Position numbers and translations under genes: made by a program. The notes below the pieces were generated by a model. That model made no database searches and was not told the DNA's origin. It saw nothing but the letters and a program-made list of their open reading frames with translations. A stretch of 64,000 nucleotides of DNA from Collybia mongolica (Eukaryota > Basidiomycota > Agaricomycetes > Agaricales > Clitocybaceae), in assembly GCA_013420905.1 (NCBI GenBank), contig JAAXNY010000008.1, forward strand, positions 1,488,001-1,552,000, read 5' to 3'. Shown piece by piece: positions 24,465 to 34,708 of the stretch; the first letter of the stretch is position 1, and each line of letters begins with the position of its first letter.

Positions 24465-25188
24465 CTATTTTTTCCTGTCTCTCTCCGTAACAAGTTGCCA
24501 TATCCAGGGATTGACCCAATGATAGGAATGCAGTTCCGCCTTGGTAAGATATTTTGCACCTTGAACCATCCCAAGGCAACGCTGGGGGCGGCTTGGTATT
24601 TGGATCTACAGGTAGACGCGGATGTACTCACAAATGACCTGCATTCACACTGGAATGCCTGATCCATGTCCCATTCAGTGCTTGGATAGAAGAACGTGAC
24701 TGCCAGGCTGATCAGGGCGACGTCTAATGTGCCTTCATAATCACTCACGAATCGTGTCCTTCTTTAAATCCTTGAGAGCTCTGATATGCCATTCAGAAGG
24801 ATTTGACGAGGACAGATCGAATGCGACATTGGGATCGCATGAATGATTCACTTGGAGCACGGTTGAGAAAGGAAAACGTGATCAGTGTCTTGCGAAGTAC
24901 CGTAAACCAGGTCTGAATTGAGTTCGATGTGATCCTGGCGCCCGGGCCCGCATTGAACCGTCGTGTATGCCTTAGGAGCTTTCGTTGAGTTTGCTAGAAG
25001 TGCCATTATTTCTCCGGCACTGAAAGTCTTTACGGAGCAGATGAGTATCCATCGTACAGTGGTCCAGTGAACATCAATGAATTTTTGCTTACCCTCAAGG
25101 TTTTGATTGATGAACTGAACTCCCCTGCAGCAAAAACCACGACAAAGTCTGGATGCGATGGAATATAGCCTTCTTCAGACGGCTTCAT
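24465..25188 (-). CDS. Small SET-domain protein (putative lysine methyltransferase)
   Basis: The start at 25188 gives MKPSEEGYIPSHPDFVVVFA. Joined exons read TFSAGEIMALLANSTKAP, QCGPGRQDHIELNSDLVY, VNHSCDPNVAFDL, WHIRALKDLKKDTI, LTFFYPSTEWDMDQAFQCEC, RCLGMVQGAKYLTKAELHSY and a tail WQLVTERDRKK with the stop at 24465. NHSCDPN is the cofactor-binding SET signature, LTFFYPSTEWDM carries the usual late-SET Tyr, and CEC...CLG is a short post-SET-like Cys motif. The protein is only about 190 residues, so it is essentially a bare SET domain with no reader domain. It contains no recognisable targeting signal, and its substrate cannot be named. It is convergent with POL3, ending 60 bases beyond that stop, and divergent from RPL30. 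All introns are GT-AG and short. Confidence 0.8.
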
Positions 25189-25455
25189 CCCCGATAAATA
25201 TAAATGAAAAGAGAGAAAATTTTGTCGATCACAATAGCGAGAAGGCTCGTATTTATTACGCCATTTACAATAGACGCCCGTGATACTTTTACCCTAGCCT
25301 CGACGCGTCGATATCACGTGCAGGGGACTTCCTGGCTTGTGTCGGAGATTGAACTCAATAATTTGGAACTGTATAGGCCAAACATTGAGTGGACGGTCCG
25401 AAAGACATCCAACGACATCTTCAAGCAATCCTCCCATCGCCACAAAACCCTCGTA
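25189..25455. promoter_or_regulatory. Shared divergent promoter region, SET protein/RPL30
   Basis: The start codons of the SET-domain gene and the ribosomal gene lie 267 bases apart, back to back. An upstream ATG at 25204 reads in frame into the RPL30 start region, but the conserved protein begins at 25456, so I take the interval as promoter and 5' UTR. No specific element is recognised. Confidence 0.5.
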
Positions 25456-25937
25456 ATGGCCCCCACAAAAAAATCCAAGGCGGCGAAGTCTTCAGAGTCT
25501 ATATCTGCGAGACTCGCACTCGTCGTAAAATCTGGGAAGTACACTCTTGGGTACAAGTCCGCCCTGAAACAGATGCGCAATGGAAAAGGTGGGCTTTCGT
25601 TTGATGTCTCTTGGGGACTGGAGCGTGAGGCTGAGAAGGTCCCTTGACTGATTGTTTGCCCTCTTCTTTCAGCCAAGCTCGTATTGATCGCTGGCAATTG
25701 CCCTCCTCTGCGCAAATCTGAGCTGGAGTATTACGCCATGCTATCGAAAACCACTGTACATCACTTTGCCGGTACCAACGTTGCCCTTGGCACGGCAGCG
25801 GGAAAGCTTTTCCGTGTTGGGTGAGTTGTATCAGGTCTTGTGAACTCCACGATTTAACACCTTGTTCAAGTGTCATGACCGTCAGCGACCAGGGTGACTC
25901 AGATCTCCTCAACTTTGCAGAAGGAAACAATGCTTAG
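25456..25937 (+). CDS. rpl30: 60S ribosomal protein L30 (eL30)
   Basis: eL30 is a structural protein of the large cytosolic subunit; in yeast it also represses splicing of its own transcript. The start at 25456 gives [20 protein letters not shown], followed by [74 protein letters not shown] and, after a second intron, [13 protein letters not shown] with the stop at 25935-25937. Length (about 110 residues) and all conserved blocks agree with the family. An intron follows RNGK near 25590, where yeast-type autoregulation could not be judged by eye. The upstream ATG at 25204 is rejected because the extra residues do not resemble L30. Confidence 0.95.
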
Positions 25938-26445
25938 TGGGGTCATCACACCTGTACATTATCATTTATGTTGGACACTGCCTTTATACACATCAAGGTG
26001 TTGACCACACGTGTGTTGCATTAAGTTTTATTCTTGCAAATCATAACTGGGGGAACGAATGGCAGTGAGGTTTAGCTTGATTTTTTTCTTATACATATAT
26101 TGCATTTGTGGATAATGAATATTGAACAGTGCACATAGCTCTTTAGACAGAGCCAATTGAACTCGGGAGCGTAAGTATTTTTGACTTGACATTCACCATC
26201 ATCAAAGTTTAGAACCAATATGTATGCGAGTGCCTCGCCTACTGAATGAGGGGCTTGCTCACGTGCACAATGCTTAATCCTAGTTATGCCGCATAATTCT
26301 CATCTTAAACAACATATAATAAAAGTAGTAATCTAATCATTAGACACTAAGTCTACACCATATGTATATAAGACAAAGCCAAGTGCAGCCCAATGTGTAT
26401 TGTCTTCGCAAAGCAATCCATATTTTCCTTCCACTTTCATCAACT
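25938..26445. other. Intergenic 3' flank, no gene seen
   Basis: This is AT-rich sequence downstream of RPL30 with no recognisable frame or repeat, marking the edge of the second transposon zone. Confidence 0.5.
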
Positions 26446-26640
26446 CTAGGGAAAGTGTGATCTAAAAGCAAGACCTTTGAGGGTTTTAATGCAAGAGATT
26501 GCAACAGATGCAAGTCCAGCCTGGAAGTCTGCAGGACTTAGATCAATGGCAACTTCTAATAGTGTCAGACCTTGACTCTTGTGAATAGTGATGTAAGGGG
26601 AATGCCCAAATCCACACTCAAACCCCCCAACCTTGCACAT
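26446..26640 (-). pseudogene. Fragment of a Helitron PIF1-type helicase (C-terminus)
   Basis: A 64-codon frame reads GGFECGFGHSPYITIHKSQG, then LTLLEVAIDLSPADFQAGLA and SCIKTLKGLAFRSHFP. TIHKSQGLTL followed by a VAISRxKxLxGLxF-like phrase is the C-terminal helicase motif region of Helitron/PIF1 proteins. Only this scrap survives: upstream sequence has no helicase Walker motifs. It may come from a different Helitron than the Rep relic at 8-11 kb, which lacks its helicase half and lies 15 kb away across working genes. Confidence 0.65.
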
Positions 26641-26767
26641 TGGAGTTCAGCATTGGCACTGACAACTGCACTTGCATATCAGAACTCACACCTGCACCTC
26701 TAATTTTAAGCTGGACTTCAGTCAGAGGACACATAGCTCGCTTGTAGATAATGTACAGTACAACCCT

Positions 26768-26985
26768 GAGCCACATGGCTACAATGGGGAACTCCCCACC
26801 ATTGTTAGACTAGGTATATAGGATAGAGACACCTGGCAGAGGATCCCTAGAGTATTCTCTTTGGATTTCCTCTGCTAGATGAGTACACAGGCCCTACTAT
26901 ACTACTAAATATAACTTTGGATTTCCTCTGCTAGATCATGCATCAGCCAACCTTGGGTTAGTGCAGTGCAACATAGAGTCACCCT
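26768..26985. repeat. Dispersed repeat, copy 1 (second copy at 49726-49923)
   Basis: The sequence from GAGCCACATGGCTACAATGG to ATAGAGTCACCC is clearly homologous to 49726-49923, with small gaps. Shared words include AGACACCTGGCAGAGGATC, TATTCTCTTTGGATTTCCTC and CAACCTTGGGTTAGTGCAG. Inside, the unit CTTTGGATTTCCTCTGCTAG occurs twice, about 54 bases apart, flanking CTATACTACTAAATATAAC. No protein is encoded. The family is unknown to me; a Helitron end or a non-autonomous element is possible. Confidence 0.65.
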
Positions 26986-27419
26986 TACATGTGATTTCCC
27001 AAGCTTGGACAAGTGCAAGCTGAGCCCTTCAAAGATTTTTCCCAGTTTTGTCCTCCCAACAAGCTGTGACAGGTATAATTGGGATCTAGGTGTTAAATCT
27101 GGCAATTCCTTGGATCTGTTCATATCAGCAGACATCTGACACCTGTTACCAGTCTCCACATATCATTGATCTTTTCCCATATTAGTCATTACTTACCAAC
27201 CATTATGCAATCACTTTAAGTCATTAGATTGATATGTGTAGTATTTAGTCTAGCTCTGACTGAGCTTGGTCAAAACAACTTGAATACTGTTGATTATCAG
27301 ATTGACACCATGAACATACAAATGCACCCTCCCCTTTGTTCATCACAAATTTTTACCAAATAGACACAGCATCCCCTTTATTCACCTTATTCTTTATACC
27401 ATACTCAATCTAATCCAAG

Positions 27420-29120
27420 TGACTTTTTGCACTGCATGGCAGAGTGCCATGTATTCTGCTTCCATACTTGATAAGGCAACTGTCAGCTGCTTCTTGGAGC
27501 TCCATGAGATCACTGAGACTCCAAGTCAGGTGATGTAGCTGGAGATTGATCTCCGATCATCAGGTCTATTTCCCCAGTCCACATTGGCACAGGTCCAGAT
27601 AATTAAATTCTTGTTATTATTTGATTGGTAGAATAGACCATAGTCTATTGTTCCTTTCAAATAATGGAAGACATATTTGACTGCAGTCCAATGCTTGGGT
27701 CCTGGGTGGCTTGAGAATTGACTAAGGTGTTGTGTGACATATGCAATCTCAAGCTGTATTGAGATTGCACTCCAAATGAGCATTTCAATAGCCCTAGGAT
27801 AGAGTTTCTCAATTTCAGGATATTGCTGATCATTCTTGGTAAGTTTGATCAATTTGATGCCATGATCGAGAGGTGTTGCAACAGGGTTCACATTCTCAAG
27901 ACCCATCTTTTTGATAACTTTCTTATGGTGTGGCTGTTGTGATAATTTAATAGATCCATTGGTGTATCTTTTTACTGAGATGCTGACAATTTGGCTAGCT
28001 TCTCCTAGGTCAGAAATTTCAAAGTGTGTTTTGAGTTTGGCTTTGAAGTTTTTGACAGTTACAAGAGTTGCACCTAAAATAGATATGTCATCCACATGTA
28101 TCCCCAGATCCTCAGATATAGATACATTGACCAGCCATCATTTTTTTAAACTTCATTTTGAAAAATGTGGAATTGAGGAGTTTGTTCCATTCTTGTCCAG
28201 ATTGTTTGAGTCCATAAATAGTTTTTAGTAATTTCTAGACATGTGATGTGCCATCTTCAAAGCCTGGGGGCTATATTAAATAAATGTCTTCTTTGAGGAT
28301 GGCATTTAGATAAGCACCTTTGATATTAATGGTGGGAAAATGTAAATATAGGTAGTGGCAATAGCTATCATGAAGTAGAGGGTGTCCATCTGAATGACTG
28401 GGGCATAGGTTTCCAAATAATCTATGCCAAGCTTCTGTGAGCATCCCTTGTCAATGAGTCTAGACTTGGCCTTGTAAAATTTTCCATCTCCATGTGGCCT
28501 TCCATACCCATTTGGATTTGATGGCATTACAATCTTCAGGCAATTTGGTGAATTCATATGTGCTGAGCTCTTTCAATTGTTGGATTTCTTCCTCCATAGA
28601 TTTCTTCCATAGGGTACTTTGTAATGCCTCTTTGACTTCAGTAGGTATATAAACTGTATTACTAATTAAGGTGAAATTAGGAATATTGAATATAGGAGTT
28701 TCTTCTTCTGTATCAATAATTTGGTGATGTAGCCAGAGTTGGGTGCTTCATGATGTACTTATTTGGGGCCTTGGGCTGCAGGATTATCTAATAATCAATA
28801 ATTTTGGTTGAGTGGTTGATGCAATTTGGGCTGAATGTTCTCAAATAGAAATTGTGATTGTGGCTGTGCTGATTTTTTGATCATTGGAATTGTAGGGAGC
28901 ATCTCTGGAATTTGAGCTGTTGTTTGCTTGCTTGTTGCAGTCTCCCCCTCAAGCTGCAATGGCAAAATATATTCAATTGTTTTTGGGGTTTTATTATCCA
29001 AAAGTTTAACATTTCTGGAAGTTTGAATTCATCTTGCACTGGGATTAAAATAATGGTAGGTGCAGGATTGATCTGAAAAGCCAGTGAAAATAAATTCAAA
29101 TGATCTTGGCTTGAGTTTGC
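27420..29120 (-). pseudogene. Decayed Ty1/copia pol: integrase tail, reverse transcriptase, RNase H
   Basis: Read on the minus strand, the relic begins near 29110 with FEFIFTGFSDQSCTYHYFNP and SRNVKLLDNKTPKTIEYI, the copia integrase C-terminal GYS...YNP and SRNV motifs. A Gln-rich linker follows, then SMEEEIQQLKELSTYEFTKL and SKWVWK (near 28560), GIDYLETYAPVIQMDTLYFM, TINIKGAYLNAILKEDIYL, LKTIYGLKQSGQEWNKLL, and IHVDDISILG (27526-28095 frame), the copia form of the YVDD polymerase box. It ends with MEAEYMALCHAVQKVTWIR of RNase H near 27440. The frame contains stops and shifts, and no LTRs were found around it. It belongs to a different copia lineage from the 44-48 kb element. Confidence 0.75.
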
Positions 29121-29606
29121 TAAGGGATTGATACTACCTCTATCCTAGTTTTGTCATGTGTTTCATGGGTACATTGTGAGAGCATTCTGAATGTCTTTAC
29201 ACTGTAACTTGTTAATACATATCTGACCCATGGTAATCTTGTTATAGATAATCTATTTAATGGGGCTTGACATGTTTTGTCACATGTGAAATCTAAACAC
29301 ATGATTGGACACATGATAGGTCCATTAGGTTACAATTAAAATTGTAGTTTGTATGATATTCTTATGTGTCTAGTAGATACATATTGATCCCATTTTGGAT
29401 CCAATCAAAATGTTAATACTCATGGAATCATTGTGAACTCTTGCACTACATTGGAAACACAATAAAAGAATATCTTATATGCTTTTCATATATGATATTA
29501 GTGTCCTTTATAGGCACATTGGTAGAACCTTGAGAATGAAACTACTATGTACTTGGTGGAAACATTGAGTTTACATTACAATGCCATACAAAGTTAAAGC
29601 CTTGTA
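29121..29606. other. No gene seen between copia relic and Tc1 element
   Basis: Only short frames are present. The sequence is AT-rich and could be the flank or LTR residue of the copia relic, but I found no partner repeat. Confidence 0.4.
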
Positions 29607-29816
29607 CAGTGGCTCAAAAAACTGCCCCAATGTTTGTACATTTTTGAAAGATCAATATGGTATGAAGTGCTGACATAAACAGGGGACCTGGGGTAATTAT
29701 GTAAGATACTATGACATCGTGGCTTTCCAATGGACCCTGGATCATGTGATTTGGATCAAAACTCATTAAGCTATAGGCCAAACAAAATGATTACTCATTG
29801 GGGCAGTTTTTTGACC
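29607..29816 (+). repeat. Left terminal inverted repeat of the Tc1 element
   Basis: This repeat pairs with 31005-31214. Its outer end holds TCAAAAAACTGCCCCAATG and its inner end holds the same word in reverse orientation (CATTGGGGCAGTTTTTTGA), so each repeat is itself bounded by a small inverted repeat. Confidence 0.9.
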
Positions 29817-29833
29817 CTCTATTAATTTTCTAT

Positions 29834-30853
29834 CTAATACTTTGTATGACCACCTTTTGCCTTTATAACTGCTTGTATCCGCCTGGGCATACTTTCTATC
29901 AGGTTTTGGCATACCTCTGGTGGAATTTCACCCCACTCTTCAGCCAATCTATCCCACAACTCATGTACTCCTTTGGGTGGTGTCGGATATTCTTTAAGAC
30001 GGCGCTTGAGATGTTCCCAAAGGTGTTCTATTGGATTCATGTCAGGGGATTGGGCAGGCCAGCCAAGGACTTGAATGTTGTTGTCTTCAAACCACTGTGT
30101 GGCCAGTCCAGATGTGTGTTTGGGGTCGTTATCTTGCTGAAAGTAGTGCTCGCCATCCACCATTTCCAACTTCTCAAAACTTTCCTGAACTCCACTCTCC
30201 AAAATTTCACAGTATTGAACCTTGTCCATGTTCCCCTGCACCTCTATGAGCTTTCCCACTCCATTCCACCCCATACAACCCCATACCATGAGGTTTCCTC
30301 CTCCTCCATGTTTGACAGTAGGTGATGTTGTTCTATCAGATGGTGGTTCTCCCCTTTGTTTCCAGACATAAACCTTTCCATCTGACCCAATCCTATTGAT
30401 TTTGGTCTCATCTGTCCATAGAACCCTTTTCCAGTCCTCCACAGTCCAGCTTTCATAATATTTTGCAAACTGGAGACGCCGGATGCGATGGGCTCGTTTG
30501 AGAAGAGGAGCTTTCCTCTTTGTAGCAGCATAAAATTGATTTTCCTTGAGTGCATTTCTGACTGTCTGGGGTGTGACAGGATTGGGGATGATGCCATTGA
30601 TGAATTGGGTAGCCTGAACTGCATTATCAAGCTTCCCTGACTTGATTTGACGAATAATTGACTGTTTGTCACGAACAGACAGCTTGGAGGGGCGGCCACC
30701 AAGGTTGTTTTCTTTGTTTCCATCCACATCTTTGCTGATCCTACTGATGGTACCCTTCCCTAGACCAGTTTTCTCCTTGATTTGACGCTGAGAATAGCCC
30801 TCATTGAGGAGAGAAACAACAGTATTGTGCTGAGCAGTAGAAATGGCTTTCAT
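29834..30853 (-). CDS. Tc1-family transposase, uninterrupted, DD34E
   Basis: This is a 339-residue transposase for cut-and-paste movement into TA sites. It begins MKAISTAQHNTVVSLLNEGY. A first helix-turn-helix (about residues 18-40) reads YSQRQIKEKTGLGKGTISRI. A GRP-type linker GGRPSKLS (about 53-60) precedes a second helix-turn-helix. KRKAPLLKRAHRIRR (about 113-127) could serve as a nuclear signal. The catalytic triad is visible as WTDETKINR, YFQQDNDPKHTS and NPIEHLWEHLKRRL, with 34 residues between the second Asp and the Glu. Length and motif order fit intact Tc1 enzymes. The gene has no intron and no internal stop, unlike every other mobile gene in the window. It starts about 150 bases inside the right inverted repeat. 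Confidence 0.95.
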   Translation of the reverse strand: MKAISTAQHNTVVSLLNEGYSQRQIKEKTGLGKGTISRISKDVDGNKENNLGGRPSKLSVRDKQSIIRQIKSGKLDNAVQATQFINGIIPNPVTPQTVRNALKENQFYAATKRKAPLLKRAHRIRRLQFAKYYESWTVEDWKRVLWTDETKINRIGSDGKVYVWKQRGEPPSDRTTSPTVKHGGGGNLMVWGCMGWNGVGKLIEVQGNMDKVQYCEILESGVQESFEKLEMVDGEHYFQQDNDPKHTSGLATQWFEDNNIQVLGWPAQSPDMNPIEHLWEHLKRRLKEYPTPPKGVHELWDRLAEEWGEIPPEVCQNLIESMPRRIQAVIKAKGGHTKY

Positions 30854-31004
30854 GATGGTGGTAAGAGGTCAAGAAGATGATTGAACCAATTCCAACATGT
30901 CAAATTGATACAAATAAAGTCACATGACATTGTTTATTCTTCCCACAGTCCATAATGTTCTTGCATTGGATCATAAATGCCAGAATAATGGAAAATAAGA
31001 TAAG

Positions 31005-31214
31005 GGTCAAAAAACTGCCCCAATAAGTAACCATTTTGTTTGGCTTATAGCTTAATGGATATTGATCCAAATCACATGATCCAGGGTCCATTGGAAAGCC
31101 ACGATGTCATAGTATCTTACATAATTACCCCAGGTTCCCTGCTTATGTCAGCACTTCATACCATATTGATCTTTCAAAAATGTACAAACATTGGGGCAGT
31201 TTTTTGAGCCACTG
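31005..31214 (-). repeat. Right terminal inverted repeat of the Tc1 element
   Basis: This is the reverse complement of 29607-29816 with about eight substitutions in 210 bases. It has the same internal arrangement of outer and inner copies of the 19-base word in opposite orientation. Confidence 0.9.
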
Positions 31215-31339
31215 TATGGGATCACAATGTGCCTGCCACTGTACTATCTAATTACAATTGAATGTCATTAGTGGCTACTTTGAAAATAATAACATCAAGC
31301 CCATTTTAATGTCATTACCAATACCTCCTGGATGCACTA

Positions 31340-31545
31340 ATACTAACTCTAATGCTAGTGCTAAGACTAACAATTAGTCTCAGTATTGGTTTAAACATTA
31401 GCATTAGACTTATTGTGAGCATTAGTCTTAGCACTAGCATTAGAGTTAGTATAAGCATTAGTCTCAGGATTAGTCCTAGCATTAGCCTTAGAGTTAGTAT
31501 TAGCATTAGTCTTAGTATTAGACCTAGCATTAGCATTGCCTTTGT
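31340..31545. repeat. Degenerate hexamer repeat, TTAGNN type
   Basis: About 200 bases are built from a six-base period around TTAG, with units such as TTAGCA, TTAGTC, TTAGAG and TTAGTA. Both strands therefore stay open as artificial Leu/Ile/Ser-rich frames. The units are too mixed to be telomeric TTAGGG. Confidence 0.7.
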
Positions 31546-31654
31546 AATGAGATCACTTGTTTGTCCACATCTAGCTATTAAGATCACCATTGCATAGCTT
31601 GTATCACATCACTGTTACATCTATCATCCTGACATGCACTGCCTTAACCCCTTG

Positions 31655-31915
31655 GTAGATAGTAGTTTACTCTGGACTGACATATGGATTGTTGCATCAG
31701 TAGAGTTACTGACATCAGAATCTGTTATTACATGAGATGTAGCCACAATGTACTGTATATAAGGTGCCCCTTCCTCTCCATGGAAGGGCACCTTTGCAAT
31801 AGACTTGGATCAGGTTCTCTACTCATGATCAAGCCTCTAGTGCCCTATGCTTGTCCTTTCCCTGCACAGTTGTTTGTACTGTATATACTGCTCCCTGCCT
31901 GAGCCTCTTGCTGAC
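31655..31915 (+). repeat. LTR-like block, related to 50175-50430
   Basis: The block shares GTAGTTTACTC, CACCTTTGCAATA and AGTGCCC-type words in the same order with the region at 50175-50430, next to gypsy integrase debris. It contains a TATA-like TGTATATAAGGTGCC and pyrimidine-rich downstream sequence. I infer a diverged LTR of a gypsy-type element. Confidence 0.4.
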
Positions 31916-32987
31916 ATGGCCCCTTACACTGGCATAGCAGGTATATGATCTGGCACAGCAGGTATAGGACCTGGTACATGAGATATAGGATCTGGAACAG
32001 CAAATACAGTATCTGGCACAGCAGACAGAGGATCTAGAATATTAGACTGAGCAGAAATAGTAGGTCTATGCTCTTTAACTAAAGCAGTTTGCCTCTCACT
32101 AAAAATATCTTCCATACAATTGTCAAGAGCTGCAATCTCTCTTCTCTCTTCAAAACCAATGAGTTTGTAAAGGGTGGAATTTATTGTCAGGTTGATCCAC
32201 ATAATTAGTTACTGTGTGTAAATTTGAAGGGTTTACACATGAAATTCTTGCACATTTGCTATTTTTCTCTCTGGTAGCAGGTGCAGCATATGTTTGACTA
32301 GAATGCAGTCTTTGACTGCTTACTTGAGGTGATTGTAGAGCTGATATAATTCTTTTTAGAGAAAAGGTAAGGTACAGATTAATTTATAATTTACATACCT
32401 CTTGCAGGTGGAAAGTAAACCTGAATATTTATATCACCTGTATTAACCATTATATGTGGCACATCTGGCCAAGGTGATCCAGTACCATTAAATTGTGTCT
32501 GTTCCTTTGGAGATTCAGATTCCTATTTTTTAAAAGTGATATATGTTTACCTGCATTGGAGCCTCTTATTGAAGATCAGGAGAAAGAGGTAGCCTTGATG
32601 GACCTGCTCCAGCAGTTTGAGAAGCTAAACAATGGACAAGAGTTACTTTTGAATATATATTATAAAATGACATATTTACCAATTTGATAGGTTTGCCATC
32701 TTTCATTTCTTCTGGCAGCCTTAGCCTGAGCCATGGCTTCATCACAACAAATAATGGATACAACTAACTATATTTGAGTAATACTTAGATGACAGTTAGA
32801 TAACAGATTGAGATACTAGGGAGGGTGTGGTTATTCAAGCCTTTCCCATGGAGTGTTCTGCACATGGCTACATACACCCAGCCCTTGGTGGCTGTGGAAG
32901 ACTTTTCTCACGGGGTGACGGAAAACCATTATAGATCCACAAGTGCTATCACGTGCCGTTAAGAAGGGGGAGTAAGCTCCCCAATCA
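31916..32987. other. No supported gene; possible transposon remnant
   Basis: A minus-strand frame at 31924-32202 has a Val-Pro-Asp repeat (AVPDPI-like units) after a charged segment EERREIAALDNCMEDIFSER, and another short frame lies at 32566-32763. Neither resembles a protein I know, and the intervening sequence has stops, so I leave them uncalled. Confidence 0.4.
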
Positions 32988-34708
32988 TTACAACAAAGCC
33001 GAGGTCATTTCTATGATCGCGTGTGGCCCCTTGCTTGTGTAGTCGGCTTTCGAGACGAAGTTCTTACCCCCACTGTCATTAAATATGATCTGTGCAGCCG
33101 TATCAGCATCTGATGACCCAACGGTATGTTCATACCTTAGCCACTATACTTGCGCCTAAGAAACCGGCAAAGCCATTGCCAGTATCTCGGTACTCTGAAT
33201 AATATTCCGGCACAGAAATGGTGCGCACATAACGTGCTTGGATATCCGTTTGAAGGTCCGGGCTTACGACGAAGGGAGCCAAACGCGATTGCAAAGCCAC
33301 ACCAATTCCTGTGACATATACCTATTCAATATCAAGCTAGTACTTTGATACATCACTCACCTTTGACATGCCTCGTAATATCCCCTGTGACAAGCAAACC
33401 ACCCCAAATATATTGTCGCTGCTCTACGTCCGTCTGCCCTACAGAGATCCCGACGGCTTCCTGAAGTGGTAGTGCCTTTTCCGCCCGCGGGTTCACCTTC
33501 GCATTTGGTATTCCATTTAAAAGAGTTGGATCGTATAACGGCTCAGAAAATCGATGTCGCTCTTTGCCTAGAGTTATCGAATGGTCTCTGAATTGAATAG
33601 TCACCAGATCAAGAGCTTCGATTTCACGAGCTCGTGCTTGCTCCGCTGCAGAAGCTTTGGCGGTTGCTTTTTTCTTCATACCACTCTCAATAACCGCTTT
33701 TTCTTTCCCGGCCACAAGAACTGCAGCAATATCCGTAACACCCTCATCTTCAATCAGTGCTGTTTCACCATCAGAGGGTACCTTAATGTAACCGGCGGAC
33801 CAAACATATCGGACAAGTTCCAAGAGCGTTGAGTGTAGCACTTCCGGTTCCAGGGGGTTCGTCGGAGGCGATAAAGCGGTAACCACAGACTGATTGAATC
33901 GAAAGAGGTGTGCCAAGTAGTTTTCGCAATCACGTATGCCAAGTGTGGTGGTAGTGGTAGCGTGTCGCACGATAAATCCATCATAAACGGGGGTTATATC
34001 TGTCTTTTCTTCTCCAATATCGACCACGATACCGCTGAGGCTATTGGCCGCATACATCTGGGCGATAGGGCGTTCTAAGATACTGAATCCAGCGACGTTG
34101 AAACGTTCAAAAAATATTTGACACATTCGCTCATATGTGTCCCGAGATTGTCCAGGGGCGATTGTAATAATTACAGGTGATTCGTTTTGAACACGGCGGC
34201 GTTGGAGTTGGTTGAATAAGACATATTTCCTTCACGTTATGAAATTAGGAGCTAAGCACAAGCAGGAAATCCACCTACCAGATCGCCTCAGCCTGAGTCC
34301 AATCACGAACATCTCCATCCGCGAAGGGCCATGATATTGATATATCCTGACCGGAAGCTAGCGCTTCGTCAAGCTGCGCACCGACAAGATAATCGTTTAC
34401 AGATGCATTCGGTTCGAAATGTTGAGATAGAGTGGAAATACGGCTCGAAGAGGCCACAGTGCGCTTTACTGGATCTCCAGGTGGAATAGGCTGCTGGTTG
34501 CTGTTTACGTGTTCTCCAGACGCGTTTTTGCGGAGACCTACACGTGCAGAAAATACCTGAAGTGCGAGGAGTCGAATACCCGTTTCAAAGAAACAAGGAT
34601 GTGCCTTACAACAGTTGGTGTCTTCAGCAGATCGTGAAGTCCAAGGCCTGCACGAATTTGAGTTCTGCCTATTTCAATTATGACAACGGTCGAGTCGCGG
34701 AACGACAT
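32988..34708 (-). CDS. arp9: Actin-related protein Arp9 (RSC/SWI-SNF remodeller subunit)
   Basis: Arp9 is a nuclear actin-related protein that supports the ATPase of SWI/SNF-class chromatin remodellers. The start at 34708 gives MSFRDSTVVIIEIGRTQIRA, GLGLHDLLKTPTVV. A later exon (34457-34281) has VNDYLVGAQLDEALASGQDI and ISWPFADGDVRDWTQAEAIW. The long exon 34126-33355 has RFNVAGFSILERPIAQMYAA, GIVVDIGEEKTDITPVYDGF and GIRDCENYLAHLFRF, then a Lys/Ala-rich insert typical of fungal Arp9. Final exons read IGVALQSRLAPFVVSPDLQ, RTISVPEYYSEYRDTGNGFA, GFLGASIVAKIIF and SKADYTSKGPHAIIEM, with the stop at 32988-32990. The actin fold is kept, while the phosphate-binding DXG loops are only partly conserved, as usual for Arp9. 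Confidence 0.88.

Larger units (their letters stand above)
29607..31214 (-). mobile_element. Complete Tc1/mariner-type transposon flanked by TA
   Basis: The element is 1608 bases long, bounded by the target dinucleotide TA on both sides (29605-29606 and 31215-31216). It begins CAGTGGCTCAAAAAACTG and ends with the exact complement. Terminal inverted repeats of 210 bases (29607-29816 and 31005-31214) differ at only about eight positions. The transposase gene fills most of the space between. Long repeats, TA duplication and one uninterrupted frame are what an autonomous Tc1 element needs, so this copy may be, or recently was, active. Confidence 0.92.

Noticed and set aside
31315..31597. Open frames on both strands rich in Leu, Ile and Ser
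   Set aside because: Produced by the TTAGNN array, which has no stop codons in those frames; not proteins.
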